A stretch of DNA of 64,000 nt from Anaerolineales bacterium. GTDB lineage: Bacteria > Chloroflexota > Anaerolineae > Aggregatilineales > J027. The DNA lies in contig JACKCI010000002.1 in NCBI GenBank assembly GCA_020634155.1, positions 1,488,001 to 1,552,000 on the forward strand. The letters run 5' to 3'. The number at the start of each line of letters is the position of its first letter. Within the stretch, counting starts at the first letter, position 1. The position numbers and the translations under genes are program-made. This document shows positions 35,381-46,700 of this stretch, piece by piece. The notes below the pieces were generated by a model, which did no database searches, was not told where the DNA came from, and saw only the letters and a program-made list of their open reading frames with translations.

Positions 35381-37039
35381 ATGATTGAGCGCCTTGATAG
35401 TTTATTTCGGCTCACGGCCTATACAAATCCCCTAGAGCGCCGTATTGCTCGTAATACGACACTGGCGGCGGTTGTTAATCTGATTTTTGTGACCATTGCC
35501 ATTGTTGCCCTTGCCTTTGTTAATGTCGAAACTGATCTGGGAATCACGTATCTGATTTTGCTATCCAATGCGTTGGGTGCCCTTGTGGTTATTGCGCTTG
35601 TCCAACGCTTCTATACCCAATTGGGTGCCCTGCTGCTGATTGGGCTATTGGGTGCAGGTGCCACAGCCGTGGTATTTGCACCGGGTGCTAGTTTCTATCA
35701 AGCGACATTGAGTTGGACACTGACGATTTTTGTTGCAGCGTTGGTGGCCCATCGGCGGTTGGTGCTTGGCGTTGGGGTGATAGCGATTAGTGTTGTGATT
35801 CTCAGTTGGGTGGTTAATGAGCCGCCAGCGGCAGATGCCATCTTCTCATTGGCCCAAGTTGTGTTGGCGATGGCGATTGCCCAGATTATTACACGAGATT
35901 TTGAAGCTATTGCCGAACAAACTGAGAAACAGGTGGGTCTGAGGCGGCTGCAACTTATTGAAATTAGTAGCGCCGTGTATGGTCGCATTTCATCCCGTCT
36001 TGAACTGGAACTGTTGCTCAAAGAAACTGTCGATATTATCCGCGATGGCTTTGAGGAAATCTATCACGCCCAAGTATTTTTGATTGACAATCAGCGTCAA
36101 TTCGCGGTCTTACGCGCCAGCACAGGTGAAGTGGGTCGCCAGTTGATTGATCGTCGCCATGCGCTTGCGATTGGTACGCAGAGTGTGATTGGGCAGGTGA
36201 CCGAAAAAGGCACCTATGTTCTGGCGAGCGATACCAGCGTTGACCCCATGCACAAACGCAACGAGTTATTGCCTGAGACCCGTACCGAATTGGCCTTGCC
36301 ATTACGGGTGAAAGAAGGGGTTATTGGGGCGCTCGATTTGCAGAGCCGCACACCAAACGCCTTTATTCCAGAAGATATTGAAATTTTCCAAACTTTGGCT
36401 GACCAGATAGCGGTAGCGATTGAGAATGCACGGCTGTTGAATCAGGTTCAGAGCCAAGCTAACGACAACTTGCGTCTATTGCAACAAGAGCAGGAAAATC
36501 GGCAGCAGATTGAGCGGCTGAACCGTGAACTTACCCATACCGCATGGCGTGATTATGTGATGACCTCGATGACTATCCCGCACCTCGCCATTGATCTTGC
36601 GACTCAGACTATTACACCGCAGGTAGCAGTCAGTGCGATTAGCGAGAAAACCTTTACGTCAGTTGAGGTACAGGTTGAAACGCTGTCCAATAAAACGATT
36701 GTGACCTTGCCCGTTAAAGTTCAAGGTACAGCGGTGGGGGTACTGGAGTTTGAGATTCCAGAAGCCACCACGGTATCAGAGACGACCAGCGATGCCCTCG
36801 CTACGATTGGTGAGCGAGTGGGGTTGATTGCAGAGAATGTGCGACTGTTTGAGACCACACAACGGGTTGCGGCCTCGCGTGAGCAGTTGAGCCAAATCAC
36901 CTCTCAGATGCAAGGGCTAACGACTGTTGAGACATTGCTGCGATTGGCGGTGACTGAACTGGGACAAGCGATTGGCGCACAAACTGGGTTTATCCGCCTC
37001 ATGCCTGCTAGTGAGCAGGAAGAATGGGTTGAAATATAG
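35381..37039 (+). CDS. Six-TM sensor with GAF domain, no output domain
   Basis: A 552-residue protein. Residues 20-175 hold six hydrophobic helices, MASE-like, for example LGITYLILLSNALGALVVIA and LGALLLIGLLGAGATAVVF. A GAF domain covers about 200-355 (YHAQVFLIDNQRQFAVLRAS, TRTELALPLRVKEGVIGALD, LADQIAVAIENARLLNQ). After a coiled coil comes a shorter unit (about 385-495) that looks like the second half of a GAF (VTLPVKVQGTAVGVLEFEI, GERVGLIAENVRLFETTQ). The protein ends in the same GAF stub as its neighbours (TVETLLRLAVTELGQAIGAQ). No enzymatic domain is present. Gaps to its neighbours are 6 and 3 bp, so all are co-transcribed. Confidence 0.78.
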   Translation: MIERLDSLFRLTAYTNPLERRIARNTTLAAVVNLIFVTIAIVALAFVNVETDLGITYLILLSNALGALVVIALVQRFYTQLGALLLIGLLGAGATAVVFAPGASFYQATLSWTLTIFVAALVAHRRLVLGVGVIAISVVILSWVVNEPPAADAIFSLAQVVLAMAIAQIITRDFEAIAEQTEKQVGLRRLQLIEISSAVYGRISSRLELELLLKETVDIIRDGFEEIYHAQVFLIDNQRQFAVLRASTGEVGRQLIDRRHALAIGTQSVIGQVTEKGTYVLASDTSVDPMHKRNELLPETRTELALPLRVKEGVIGALDLQSRTPNAFIPEDIEIFQTLADQIAVAIENARLLNQVQSQANDNLRLLQQEQENRQQIERLNRELTHTAWRDYVMTSMTIPHLAIDLATQTITPQVAVSAISEKTFTSVEVQVETLSNKTIVTLPVKVQGTAVGVLEFEIPEATTVSETTSDALATIGERVGLIAENVRLFETTQRVAASREQLSQITSQMQGLTTVETLLRLAVTELGQAIGAQTGFIRLMPASEQEEWVEI

Positions 37040-37042
37040 GTT

Positions 37043-38671
37043 ATGCTGCAACGTTTTCATGAACCCAAACACATCTATGTTGACCCGCTAGAACGGCAAG
37101 AAGCACGGCTAATTCTAGTCTTGGTCACCATTGCGTTGGCAGTGGGGGCCATTGCTTTACTGGTATTGCCCCTTGCCAGTCTTTTTGTGGATGGCATATC
37201 GATAGGGCTATTACTGGCGGTAGCTGTACCTGCGGTCGTCATTGTCATGGCTGCACGTCAACTGGTACAAGTGGGCTTGGTCAATTATGCTGCTTTGCTG
37301 TTGGTGGCAGGTGCGGTTGTCCTTAATTCAGCGCTATTTCTAGCATCGCCCACGTTAGGCAACCCCATTATTGCGAGCTTTGGGGCAATTGTGGTTTTAA
37401 CGGGTCTGTTTTTTGGGCAGCGGGCGGTAGTTATATCAGCAATTATCTATATCGGGTTATTGGTGATCATTGGGATTGTACAGTTCAGCACCAATTATTT
37501 CCCTAAAGTTGATGATGAGCGCACGGCAGCCATACAAGTTATTGCTCACAACCTCATAGCGTTGCTGATTCTTGTGGTCATTCTTTATAATTATTTGACC
37601 GCAACAACATCAACCATTCGTACCAGCTATCAAGCCCTTCAAGCTGTAGAAGCGTATGGGCAAGTTAGCCGATATTTAAGAGACTCTGATGACCCTGTGC
37701 CTGCGGTGCTACGGTTGGTAACTGACGAAATCCGAGATGCCTTTGGCGTGTATAGCGTGCGACTCTTTGTTGGGCCGCTTGAAGATATGCGGTTGGTGGG
37801 GGCTACGGGTCTGGTTGGAGAGCGGTTACTCTCACAGCAATTGATACTTGACACCAAGGGGTCTTCAACGACTGCACTGGCTGTTCGCAACAAGGCACCA
37901 GTTATCACGACCCTCAGTGATTCCAAAATCCAGCAAGTTGATTTTCACCTAACCACTAGGATAGAGTTGGCACTTCCTTTATTGGCGGGCGGCCAAGTTT
38001 ATGGCGTCTTGGTGCTTCAACACGACCGTGAGGACACATTTTCAAATCAGCAGGTCTATTTACTGAATGGCTTGGCTGATCAATTGACCATGTTAGTCCA
38101 GCGGATTCGTGTCGATGAACAGATGACGAAACTAGAGGCAGATGTTGCAGAGGCGCATCGCCAAACCCAAGAACGCCAACGTGAATTGCGGGATTTGGTG
38201 CAAACCACTGCCCAACAAGAATGGCTCAACTTTTTGACCACCAGCGAACAACAAACAAACTTCCGATGGGATGGCAAGTCGATTACAGCGTGGGAGCCAG
38301 AAGCAACACCACCTAAGACTATGCCCATTTTGGAGCAAGATGACACCGAGAAACAAAAAATCACGGTACCTATTGTGTTAGGTAACCGTGCGATGGGTGA
38401 ACTTGTTTTTGAGGCGTCGTCAACGGTGCAATGGACTTACCAGACACTTGAAGTAGTGCAGGAAGTTGCTAACCGTCTAGCCCTAGCTCTCGATAATGCA
38501 CGGCTATTTAACCAAAGCCAGATGACCGCACTCCGTGAGCAGGCTGTTGGGTCGGTTGCCTCTGAGCTACAGAGCTTCCGTGATGTTGATACACTCGTAA
38601 AACAAGCATCGGGACTGTTCAGCCAGATTTTAGGGGCCGAGCAAACCGCTATCCGGCTGGTTCGAGACTGA
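37043..38671 (+). CDS. Multi-TM sensor with GAF domain, no output domain
   Basis: A 542-residue protein built like the preceding one. About six hydrophobic helices lie in residues 25-190 (LVTIALAVGAIALLVLPLAS, GLLLAVAVPAVVIVMAARQL, LIALLILVVILYNYL). A GAF domain covers about 205-360 (VYSVRLFVGPLEDMRLVGAT, RIELALPLLAGGQVYGVLVL). Next come a long coiled coil, a half-GAF unit (ITVPIVLGNRAMGELVFEAS, VANRLALALDNARLFNQSQ) and the C-terminal GAF stub (VDTLVKQASGLFSQILGAEQ, TAIRLVRD). The half-GAF begins after QEWLNFLTTSE, parallel to AWRDYVMTS in the previous protein, so the two genes are paralogues. Confidence 0.78.
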   Translation: MLQRFHEPKHIYVDPLERQEARLILVLVTIALAVGAIALLVLPLASLFVDGISIGLLLAVAVPAVVIVMAARQLVQVGLVNYAALLLVAGAVVLNSALFLASPTLGNPIIASFGAIVVLTGLFFGQRAVVISAIIYIGLLVIIGIVQFSTNYFPKVDDERTAAIQVIAHNLIALLILVVILYNYLTATTSTIRTSYQALQAVEAYGQVSRYLRDSDDPVPAVLRLVTDEIRDAFGVYSVRLFVGPLEDMRLVGATGLVGERLLSQQLILDTKGSSTTALAVRNKAPVITTLSDSKIQQVDFHLTTRIELALPLLAGGQVYGVLVLQHDREDTFSNQQVYLLNGLADQLTMLVQRIRVDEQMTKLEADVAEAHRQTQERQRELRDLVQTTAQQEWLNFLTTSEQQTNFRWDGKSITAWEPEATPPKTMPILEQDDTEKQKITVPIVLGNRAMGELVFEASSTVQWTYQTLEVVQEVANRLALALDNARLFNQSQMTALREQAVGSVASELQSFRDVDTLVKQASGLFSQILGAEQTAIRLVRD

Positions 38672-38681
38672 GACGTTAACT

Positions 38682-40796
38682 ATGAGACGACCAACTAGCT
38701 TTCGTTGGACATTGGGCTACCGTATTGGGACTGGGGTTATTCTATTTCTTCTTTTCCCGTTGGCGGCAGTTTTGGTTGGGATTAACACGCGTGCCACAAG
38801 CTTGAATCGTGCTGCGGAAAGCACAACCGAAACCGTTGTACAACTAAAGGAAGCTGAACTCGAAGCAGCCGTTAGTGAATTGGAACGCAATGTTGAAAAC
38901 ATTGTGATGGGCGGCAGTAATGTCGCAGTGTTCCAGCAAGCCTTGGATGCTCCGCTTGGTACCCTTGATACAGATACTATTGATGCTGTGCTGCAAAATA
39001 TATTGACACGTGAGCGTTCTATTCATCATGTGCGCCTTTATAACCCCACCATTTTCCAAGTGGTATGGCAACGTGGGCCAGAGAGTAACAACTTGCCCGC
39101 ATGGATGATTAGCCGAATCAATTCAAGTACCACCAGCCGTATTGGGCAACTGTATGAGGGACGACGGGGTGACCCGCTGATTGACGTGATTGTGCCTATT
39201 CGGGATACGACCAATACCACCATTTTGGGGTATGTGATCGTGACGCAAAATCTCAATTTGACCGGAGCCGACAATCTACCTGATTTGCGGGCAATCTTTG
39301 AAACCCAACCGCGCTTTATTGATTTGCCGGAAGCCTATATCGGGTTGTTCAATTATTCTGGAACCCTGCTCATTAGCTCACAGCGGGGTGTAGAAACCTT
39401 TGAGGATTATGCACAACATCCGGCGGTGCGTGGATTACGAACCGGCACAAGTGAAGCGGTAGAGGCCACTCGTTATAACAGCCCATTACTAGATGAAGCC
39501 GTCATTAGCTCATCAATTGCCATGCCGAGTACCCAGTGGATTGTGGTGGTTGAGATACCCAGAAGCCAGATCTTGCCTTCCATTTTTACAGGGTTCTTGC
39601 CCATGATGATAGGTGGGTTGGGGCTGGTGGTCATTTTGAGCGTAGTATGGGGAGGAAGCCTATATCGGTTCATTCATCACCCGTTGCAGCAATTGGTGCG
39701 CGAAGTCAGCTTTTTCTCACTGGAAGACCGCACCCGTCCGCTTGACGCAGCTGACCGTACAGATGAGTTTGGCGTATTGCACAATGCATTCGCGCAATTG
39801 ACCCAGCAGATTTATGGCATTATTGACGACAACCGTCTAACTATTGAGAAACAGACTGAGCAGTTTGATTTAATCCGAGCGATCGCCAGTTTGAGCCGCA
39901 CTGTACCAACACCTGACGATTTTCTGCGTGAGTTAGTCCGCGTTCTACGGGAAAAACTGAGCGGGGCAGACTATGTGCAATTCTTCTATGTTCATGAGGA
40001 TATAGCAGAAATACGTGTTGGGTCAGGTGATTTAGGGCGTCGGCTGGTTTCGCAAAGCTACCATCAACCGCTGACCGCTGATAACATCATCGGACGGGCA
40101 GTTCTCACAAAGCAGCCGATTTTAGTGCTTGACCTCGCGCAGCAGCCTCGCAATCGCCAGATTGAACTATTGTCAGAAATGGCTTCTGAGATTGTTGTAC
40201 CCATTATCAGTGGGGATAAAGTGATTGGCGTATTGGATACGTTGAGTACCCTGCCACATAGCTTTAACCAAGTGGATGTGGAGACATTAACCATCATTGC
40301 CAACCAAATGGTGGTCGGTTTACAGCGCCAATCAACGGTGGAGGTGGCAACTGCGCCAGTTCTGACAGCTTCAGTCCGGGGCTATGTTAGTGAGTGGTCA
40401 GAGTTGCAACGGCAAGCGATGCACACCCGTGTGCTGGCCGAATCTCACAATAACGGCAAAGTCAAATTTGCAGTACCTGTCTTGTTGCGGAATGAGGTGC
40501 TGGGTGCTGTCGAGTTTGTCGTGGATGAGACACGGTACAATCCCAACACTATACAGACCGCGCAAGAATTGGTGGAGCGGTTGGCGCTTGCGATTGACAA
40601 TGCCACCCTCTTTGAACAAAGCCAGCGGTTAGTTGAGCGTGAACGGCTTGTGAACCAAATCACAGAGAAATTGACCTCCCAAACTGATGTTCGACAGATT
40701 TTACAAATTGCAGTGCGAGAACTGGGGTTAGCCTTGGGTGCGCCTGAAACGCAGATTTCGTTGAAAGTTCCCAAACAAGGGCTTGGAAGCCTATGA
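38682..40796 (+). CDS. Cache-HAMP-GAF sensor, no output domain
   Basis: A 704-residue membrane sensor. TM1 (about 12-32) is followed by an extracytoplasmic Cache-like domain (about 35-300; TDTIDAVLQNILTRERSIHH, VIVPIRDTTNTTILGYVIVT, SSSIAMPSTQWIVVVEIPRS). TM2 (LPMMIGGLGLVVILSVVWGG) and a HAMP linker follow, then a GAF domain (about 400-555; GADYVQFFYVHEDIAEIRVG, MASEIVVPIISGDKVIGVLD), a half-GAF (FAVPVLLRNEVLGAVEFVVD, LVERLALAIDNATLFEQSQ) and the GAF stub (VRQILQIAVRELGLALGAPE). There is no kinase domain. The stop overlaps the start of the giant kinase (ATGA), which has the same Cache-HAMP-GAF front end. Confidence 0.8.
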   Translation: MRRPTSFRWTLGYRIGTGVILFLLFPLAAVLVGINTRATSLNRAAESTTETVVQLKEAELEAAVSELERNVENIVMGGSNVAVFQQALDAPLGTLDTDTIDAVLQNILTRERSIHHVRLYNPTIFQVVWQRGPESNNLPAWMISRINSSTTSRIGQLYEGRRGDPLIDVIVPIRDTTNTTILGYVIVTQNLNLTGADNLPDLRAIFETQPRFIDLPEAYIGLFNYSGTLLISSQRGVETFEDYAQHPAVRGLRTGTSEAVEATRYNSPLLDEAVISSSIAMPSTQWIVVVEIPRSQILPSIFTGFLPMMIGGLGLVVILSVVWGGSLYRFIHHPLQQLVREVSFFSLEDRTRPLDAADRTDEFGVLHNAFAQLTQQIYGIIDDNRLTIEKQTEQFDLIRAIASLSRTVPTPDDFLRELVRVLREKLSGADYVQFFYVHEDIAEIRVGSGDLGRRLVSQSYHQPLTADNIIGRAVLTKQPILVLDLAQQPRNRQIELLSEMASEIVVPIISGDKVIGVLDTLSTLPHSFNQVDVETLTIIANQMVVGLQRQSTVEVATAPVLTASVRGYVSEWSELQRQAMHTRVLAESHNNGKVKFAVPVLLRNEVLGAVEFVVDETRYNPNTIQTAQELVERLALAIDNATLFEQSQRLVERERLVNQITEKLTSQTDVRQILQIAVRELGLALGAPETQISLKVPKQGLGSL

Positions 40797-43700
40797 ATCA
40801 ATCATTCCCTCTATTTCATTGGTATACTAATCGCTCATTTCGGGTGCAGTTGCTGTCATTGGTAACTCCGTTTATGGTGGGCACCCTATTGATTATTGGC
40901 TTTATCGGGGTACGGGTTCTGCAAAATGATCGCCAAGCAGTTGATGAACGCCTGAACCAAGAAGTCGGTGACTTGACTGACCGAATCAGTGAGCCGTTTC
41001 TGTCTTTATACGATAATATCCAGTTCCTAAAAGCCGAAACAGCCATTATTGATTATGCGACCATCTATAATTCACCAGTGATACGGCTTGAGGAAGAGCA
41101 GCAACGCCAAGCAGACTTAGCAAGGGCATTGCCGCATATCACCACCGACCTGCAGGGCTTTATGCAGGGGCGGAGCCTGTATTCGCAGATTCGCTTGCTG
41201 GATACGGAAGGCATAGAACTTGTGAAGGTCTCACAAGTGCGGGGGACGGCTCAGTTTAGCACTGACTTGCAAGATGTCCACCGTGAGAATGCTTTTGTTG
41301 AAGGCTTGACCTTGCGTTTTTCTTCGCAGATATGGGCTTCAGAGGTGCGTTACCGAGAAGATGCTGACGGGATTCAGCGGCCTTTGATGGAGATTGTGAC
41401 CCCTATTGCAGACACGCTCAATAGTGAGAATATCGCGGGCTATTTGGTGGTTGAGCTTAACCTTGAGAGCGTTTTTGGTTATTTGCGTGAGCAGGATATT
41501 GACAAGGGGTTCGCCTATTTGGTGGACGCCGATGGCTATTATCTTGGTCATTCGCTCAACAGTCAACGAGGCTTGTTATTTGGGCGGGATACAGACCAAG
41601 GCGGACAACTTACAGGTAAACTCGCTGAAGACATTCTGACCTATACCCCGGCGGAGAATGTGCAGTTAAGCCAAGATGACACCGATTATCTCGCCTATAC
41701 TGCTATCATTGAACCCTTACGCGATTTTGCGGATACCCCCAATGCACCGATTTGGACGATTGTTGTTGCCGAACCCAGTAGCGATGTGACATCCCAAACC
41801 CGCTTGTTGGTCTTGACCCTTTTGGTCGTATTCGCTGTTTTGGTGGCAATGACGATTGTTTGGGTGTGGACAGAAAGCGACCAGTTTGCGTCACGGCTGG
41901 AGGTTGTCTACAACGAACTTAAGCGCGTTTATTTGGGTGACCTTTCAGCGCATTTGCCTGATAAATGGGGCAACAATGAATTTACGCAGATTTCGACAGG
42001 CTTTAACCAGATGACAGAGCGCCTGTCCGGTCTTGTTAATGAGCTTGAGACACGGGTAGAGGCCCGTATCCGTGACCTAGACTTGGTGGCTGAGATTACC
42101 CGTGAGGTTGCGGGGTTGCAGAATCTTGACTTGATTCTCAACCGTGCCATTAACCGTATTATTGAGCGCTTCGAGTTTTATCATGCACAGGTGTTTCTGG
42201 TCGATGAGGCGAAGGATTACGCGGTATTGGTTGCGAGTACAGGCGACCCCGGACAACGCCTATTAGCCAAACGCCATAAACTTGCAGTTGGCTCTGAATC
42301 GGTGATTGGGCGGGTTTCGGCACTCGGCATCACGGTGATTGCAGGCGATACCCAGTCCAGTGAAGTGCCGTGGCAGCCTAACGTTGAGTTGCCGGATACC
42401 CGCTCTGAAATGGCCCTACCCCTCAAGGTAGAGCAACGGGTGATTGGTGCGCTAGATATTCAAAGCAAGCAGCCAGAGGCCTTTGGGCAAAGCGATATTG
42501 AAATCTTCCAAGTGCTGGCCGACCAGCTTGCTATTGCTATCAACAATGCCCGCTTGATTGGGCAACTCCAAAGTCGGGTGGATGAGGTGAACCGCCTCAA
42601 TCAACAGATGGTGGAAAAGGTTTGGATTGAATTCGCGCAAAATGAGCCGCAAATTGAGCCTTTCGCCTATCGCTATAACCTGATTAACATTGAAACAGTA
42701 CCCAGCAACGGTCAAGAGACCACAATTGAGGGTAGCTTCTCAGCTGCAATCGAAATTGGCGGTAACCAAATTGGGGAAATCAATACTGCCATTACGGAGG
42801 AACTCACTAGCGAGAAAGTAGCCTTAATTCAAGCCATTGCTAATCGTGTAGCGTTAGCCATTGATAATGCGCGGCTGGTGCAAGAGACGCAAGGAGCGTT
42901 GGCAGAAGCCCAGCGTCTGTACGAAATGGCCCGCACGGTTAACAGCGTGGCAGAGCTAGATATACAGGGTATTTACAACCCAATTATTGACCAACTGGTC
43001 TTTGAACCCCACTTGGAACAAGTCGCTATTTTGTTGGCAGCCCCTATCCCGTCCTATCTGGCTTCGCATCTTGAAGTTGTTCACATGTGGCAGCGCCACG
43101 TTACAACGCATGGCTGGTCGGAAGGTGACCAACTCAATTTGTTGCAACAAGGGCTGGTAGAACGCCTTGAGGTGGCCCCGCGTAGTCCGATTGTGGTACA
43201 AAATCGAGCAACACTGCAATCTGTTGATGCGCCCCCTGCCCTACATGCCATTATGGATACCCTCGGTGCGGAGACCGTGCTGCTGGTGCCTATGATGACA
43301 GGTTCGCGCTGGTTTGGGTTGATGGTCTGTGCCAGTAGCCAGCCCAACGCTTTCAGCGAGAACTTCATCAACTTTGCGGGAGCGGTGGCTGACCAAATGA
43401 CGATTGCGGTGGACAATCGGCGCTTGTTTAATGAGGTGCAAGACGAGGCCCGCCGTGCGTTGGCTCTGGCTGAGGCAGGGCAGTTAGTGAGTCAAATTAG
43501 TGGCGACCTTGAAAGCGGATTGAGCCGTTTGTTCCGTGTGATTTCAGGACCGGCGGAATTTGACCGCTGGTGGTTTGGGCTGGTAGAGACAGGGGGGCAG
43601 CGTCTGCGTCAAGTGGCGGCTGCGACTCCTACCACTGCTTTTCCACAGACAATTGACCTAACGGCTGACCATAATACCCTAACCGAGTCGGTGCTATTGC

Positions 43701-46700
43701 GCCAAGTGATGCTGGTTAACGAGTTTGACCAAGAGCATCCCATACTTGGCAAGATTTCGCCGGAATATCGCCTCACTTATGGCAAACATTTGGCGGTTCC
43801 AGTAATGGTTGGGGATGACCTGCTGGGGGTGCTGTTGTTGGGGCGTGCGCCAACGCTACGAGATTTTGATGAGCGCGATGTCCAATTTGCTTCAACACTG
43901 GCTAGTCAGTTGGCGGTTGCTACTGAAAACCAGCGCTTGTTTAGTCGGATTGAGGCTCAAAGCCAAACCCTACAATCGACCATTGAAGCCATGCCAGCGG
44001 GTATTCTTGTGCTAGATGTTGACGGGAAAGTCCTACTCTATAACGAGCAGGTGCTGGAGATGCTAGGGCGCGGGGTTAAGCAAGGCGTATATCAACCCAA
44101 TACCTACACCATCCGGTATGTGGGTACTGATGAACTGGTTGACCTTGAGGAGTTCCCGACAACGCAAGCAATTAAGACTAAAAGTCGGATTTCCACCGAG
44201 GGCCTCTATGTCGATTTGCCGGATGGGTCGCGTCTTGACCTCCTGATTAATGCTGCACCGATCTTTGGTGAGGACGGTCAACTGACTTCGATTGTGTCTA
44301 TCTATCAAGAGATTACAGAACTGCGTGAACTAGAATTGGCGCTCCAAGCCAGCTTGAGTGAAACAACCGCACTCTATGAGGCCAGCCGTAGTGTGGCAGC
44401 CGCAACATCACCGGATGAACTGATGGCGGCGATTGTTGACCAAGTACAAAGCCTTGTCCCTGACAAAATCTTCATCATGTTCCGAGAGGGGCAAGAAGAG
44501 GGAGACATGCGGACACGTGTAGCGGGGGTGTGGCCTAGCACGGGCGAATTGCCAACGATGGAAGAAATCGGCATCTCTGATGAACTGCTGATGACCGATA
44601 GCGTGGTGATTTTGAATGATGCGCCTGTCTTGCATGGCACAGGGCTGCGCTCCTTTGCTTCTTTACCGCTGAAGGCACGTGGGGAACGCATTTTGGGGTG
44701 GTTCAGCGTCGGTTACTTGGACAAACACGAGTTTTCATCCGAAGAAAAGCGCTATCTGGCAACCCTTGCTGACCAAGCGGCGGTTGGGCTTGATGTTATT
44801 CGTCTATTTGAAAGTACACGCAGTGCGTTGCGCTCGGTTGCTAACCTGTATCGTGGGAGTAAGCACATTTCTGATGCCCAAGGTATCGCTGATGCGGTTG
44901 AGGTGGTGCGTGAAGAGTTGATGCACTTTGCACCTGACCGGATTGATTTGCTTATTCAGCAAAACCCTGAAGATACGGATTTGCTTTATGCGGCATTGAC
45001 ATGGAAGAGTGAAGAGTCATTAGTCAATGTCCCAGCCCTTCCGGTTGACCCCGCAACCTTAGAGCCGCAAGCTGATTTCCACCTGATGAGCCGCGAAGAG
45101 TTCTATATCCAAGACATGGGTGGAGCGATTGACAACGAACTTCAACAAGCGTTGCGTGACCTTGATACCCCCTATCAAGCGCTGCTCTCTATTCCCTTGC
45201 GGGTCAGTGGGCGAACCGTTGGGCGTTTAGCGATGGGCTTCTTGAAGCCGCATAAGTTCACACCTGATGACCACCAATTTGTGGCTATGTTGGCGGACTC
45301 AGTGGCGTATATCGTAGAAAATGAGTTGCTCTTCCAACAGACCCAAGACTCGCTTGAAGAGACTGGCGTGCTGTACCAAGCCAGCCGCGCTATTGCGAAT
45401 GCTGAGACCCGCGAAGATGTTGTCCAAGCGATGATTGACTACGCCGCATCAGCAGTCGTTGACAAGGTTATGTTGATTACGTTGCTCACAGAGTCATGGG
45501 ATGACCACAACGCGATTATTGAGGTTACAGCAACATGGGGGCGTGGCGAATTCCTTGACCTGAAAGGGCTACGTTTCTCCCGCGATCAATTGCCCATTTG
45601 GGATCAATTGGCTTCACCGGAGATTGTCTCGTCAGATAACATCGAGGCTGACCCACACATTGATGATAATTCACGCTTAGGATGCCGTACCCTTGATGTG
45701 GCTTCCTTTGTAGTGGTACCACTCCAAGCCCAAGGCCGAGCGATTGGCTCTGTGATGTTGGCATCCTCAGAGCCGCGTGTCCATGCTGAACGCGAAATCC
45801 GCATTTACCAAGCCTTGGCTGACCAAGCAGCGGTGCAATTGGAAAACAAGCGCTTGTTTGAACAAACCGAGTTCCGCACCCGCCAACTCTCGGCATCTGC
45901 GGAAGTTGCCCGTGACGCCACCTCCATTCTTAACCTTGATGAGTTATTCCCGCGTATCGTGAATCTCATCCGCGACGCCTTTGGCTATGACCATGCTCAA
46001 ATCTTCATGCTGGATGAGGAAAATGAACGGGCAGTGTTGCGGGCTGCAACAGGTGAGGCAGGGCGGCAGTTGCTGAGTATTGGACATAATTTGAAGGTTG
46101 GGTCGCATTCGGTGGTCGGGCGTACTTGCTTAAACGCCGAGCCATTCATGGTGAATGACACCTCTGAGGCCGATGTGGTCCACCGCCCTAACCCCTACTT
46201 ACCAGAGACCCGTGCAGAGTTAGCCATTCCGCTGATTGTGAAGGGGCAAGTACGGGGTGCTATTGACGTGCAATCCAACCAGCCCCGTGCCTTTAGCAAT
46301 GAGGACGTGCAAATTCTAACAACCTTGGCTGACCAGATTGCGGTCGCCATTGACAATGCTCAACTCTTCGAGATTTCACAGCAACGGGCGGCAGATATGA
46401 CGCTGTTGTTCGATGTGACCTCAACAGCAGCCGCAGCAACCAGCTTGGCGGAGACACTTGAAACCGTGACTACACTATTGGTTCGTCAGTTGCGTGGGCA
46501 AGAAGCGGCCATGTTCATCTATGACGCTACCGATAACGCCCTGCACTCGCAGGTTGTGGTGATTGCCGAGCAAACGGGGCAAGGGGTTGAGTACCGTTTC
46601 TTAGATGATGTGAACTTCGTCATCCCCTATGGCAGCGGGATTGTGGGGTCGATTGCTCAAAGTCATCAACCTTATATTGTGAATGATTTTGAGCAAGAGC

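Noticed and set aside
34427..40796. The four sensor genes as fragments of one frameshifted kinase
   Set aside because: Each has its own start, most with a ribosome binding site, distinct N-terminal membrane or sensor domain and clean stop; the next gene does not continue the interrupted GAF.
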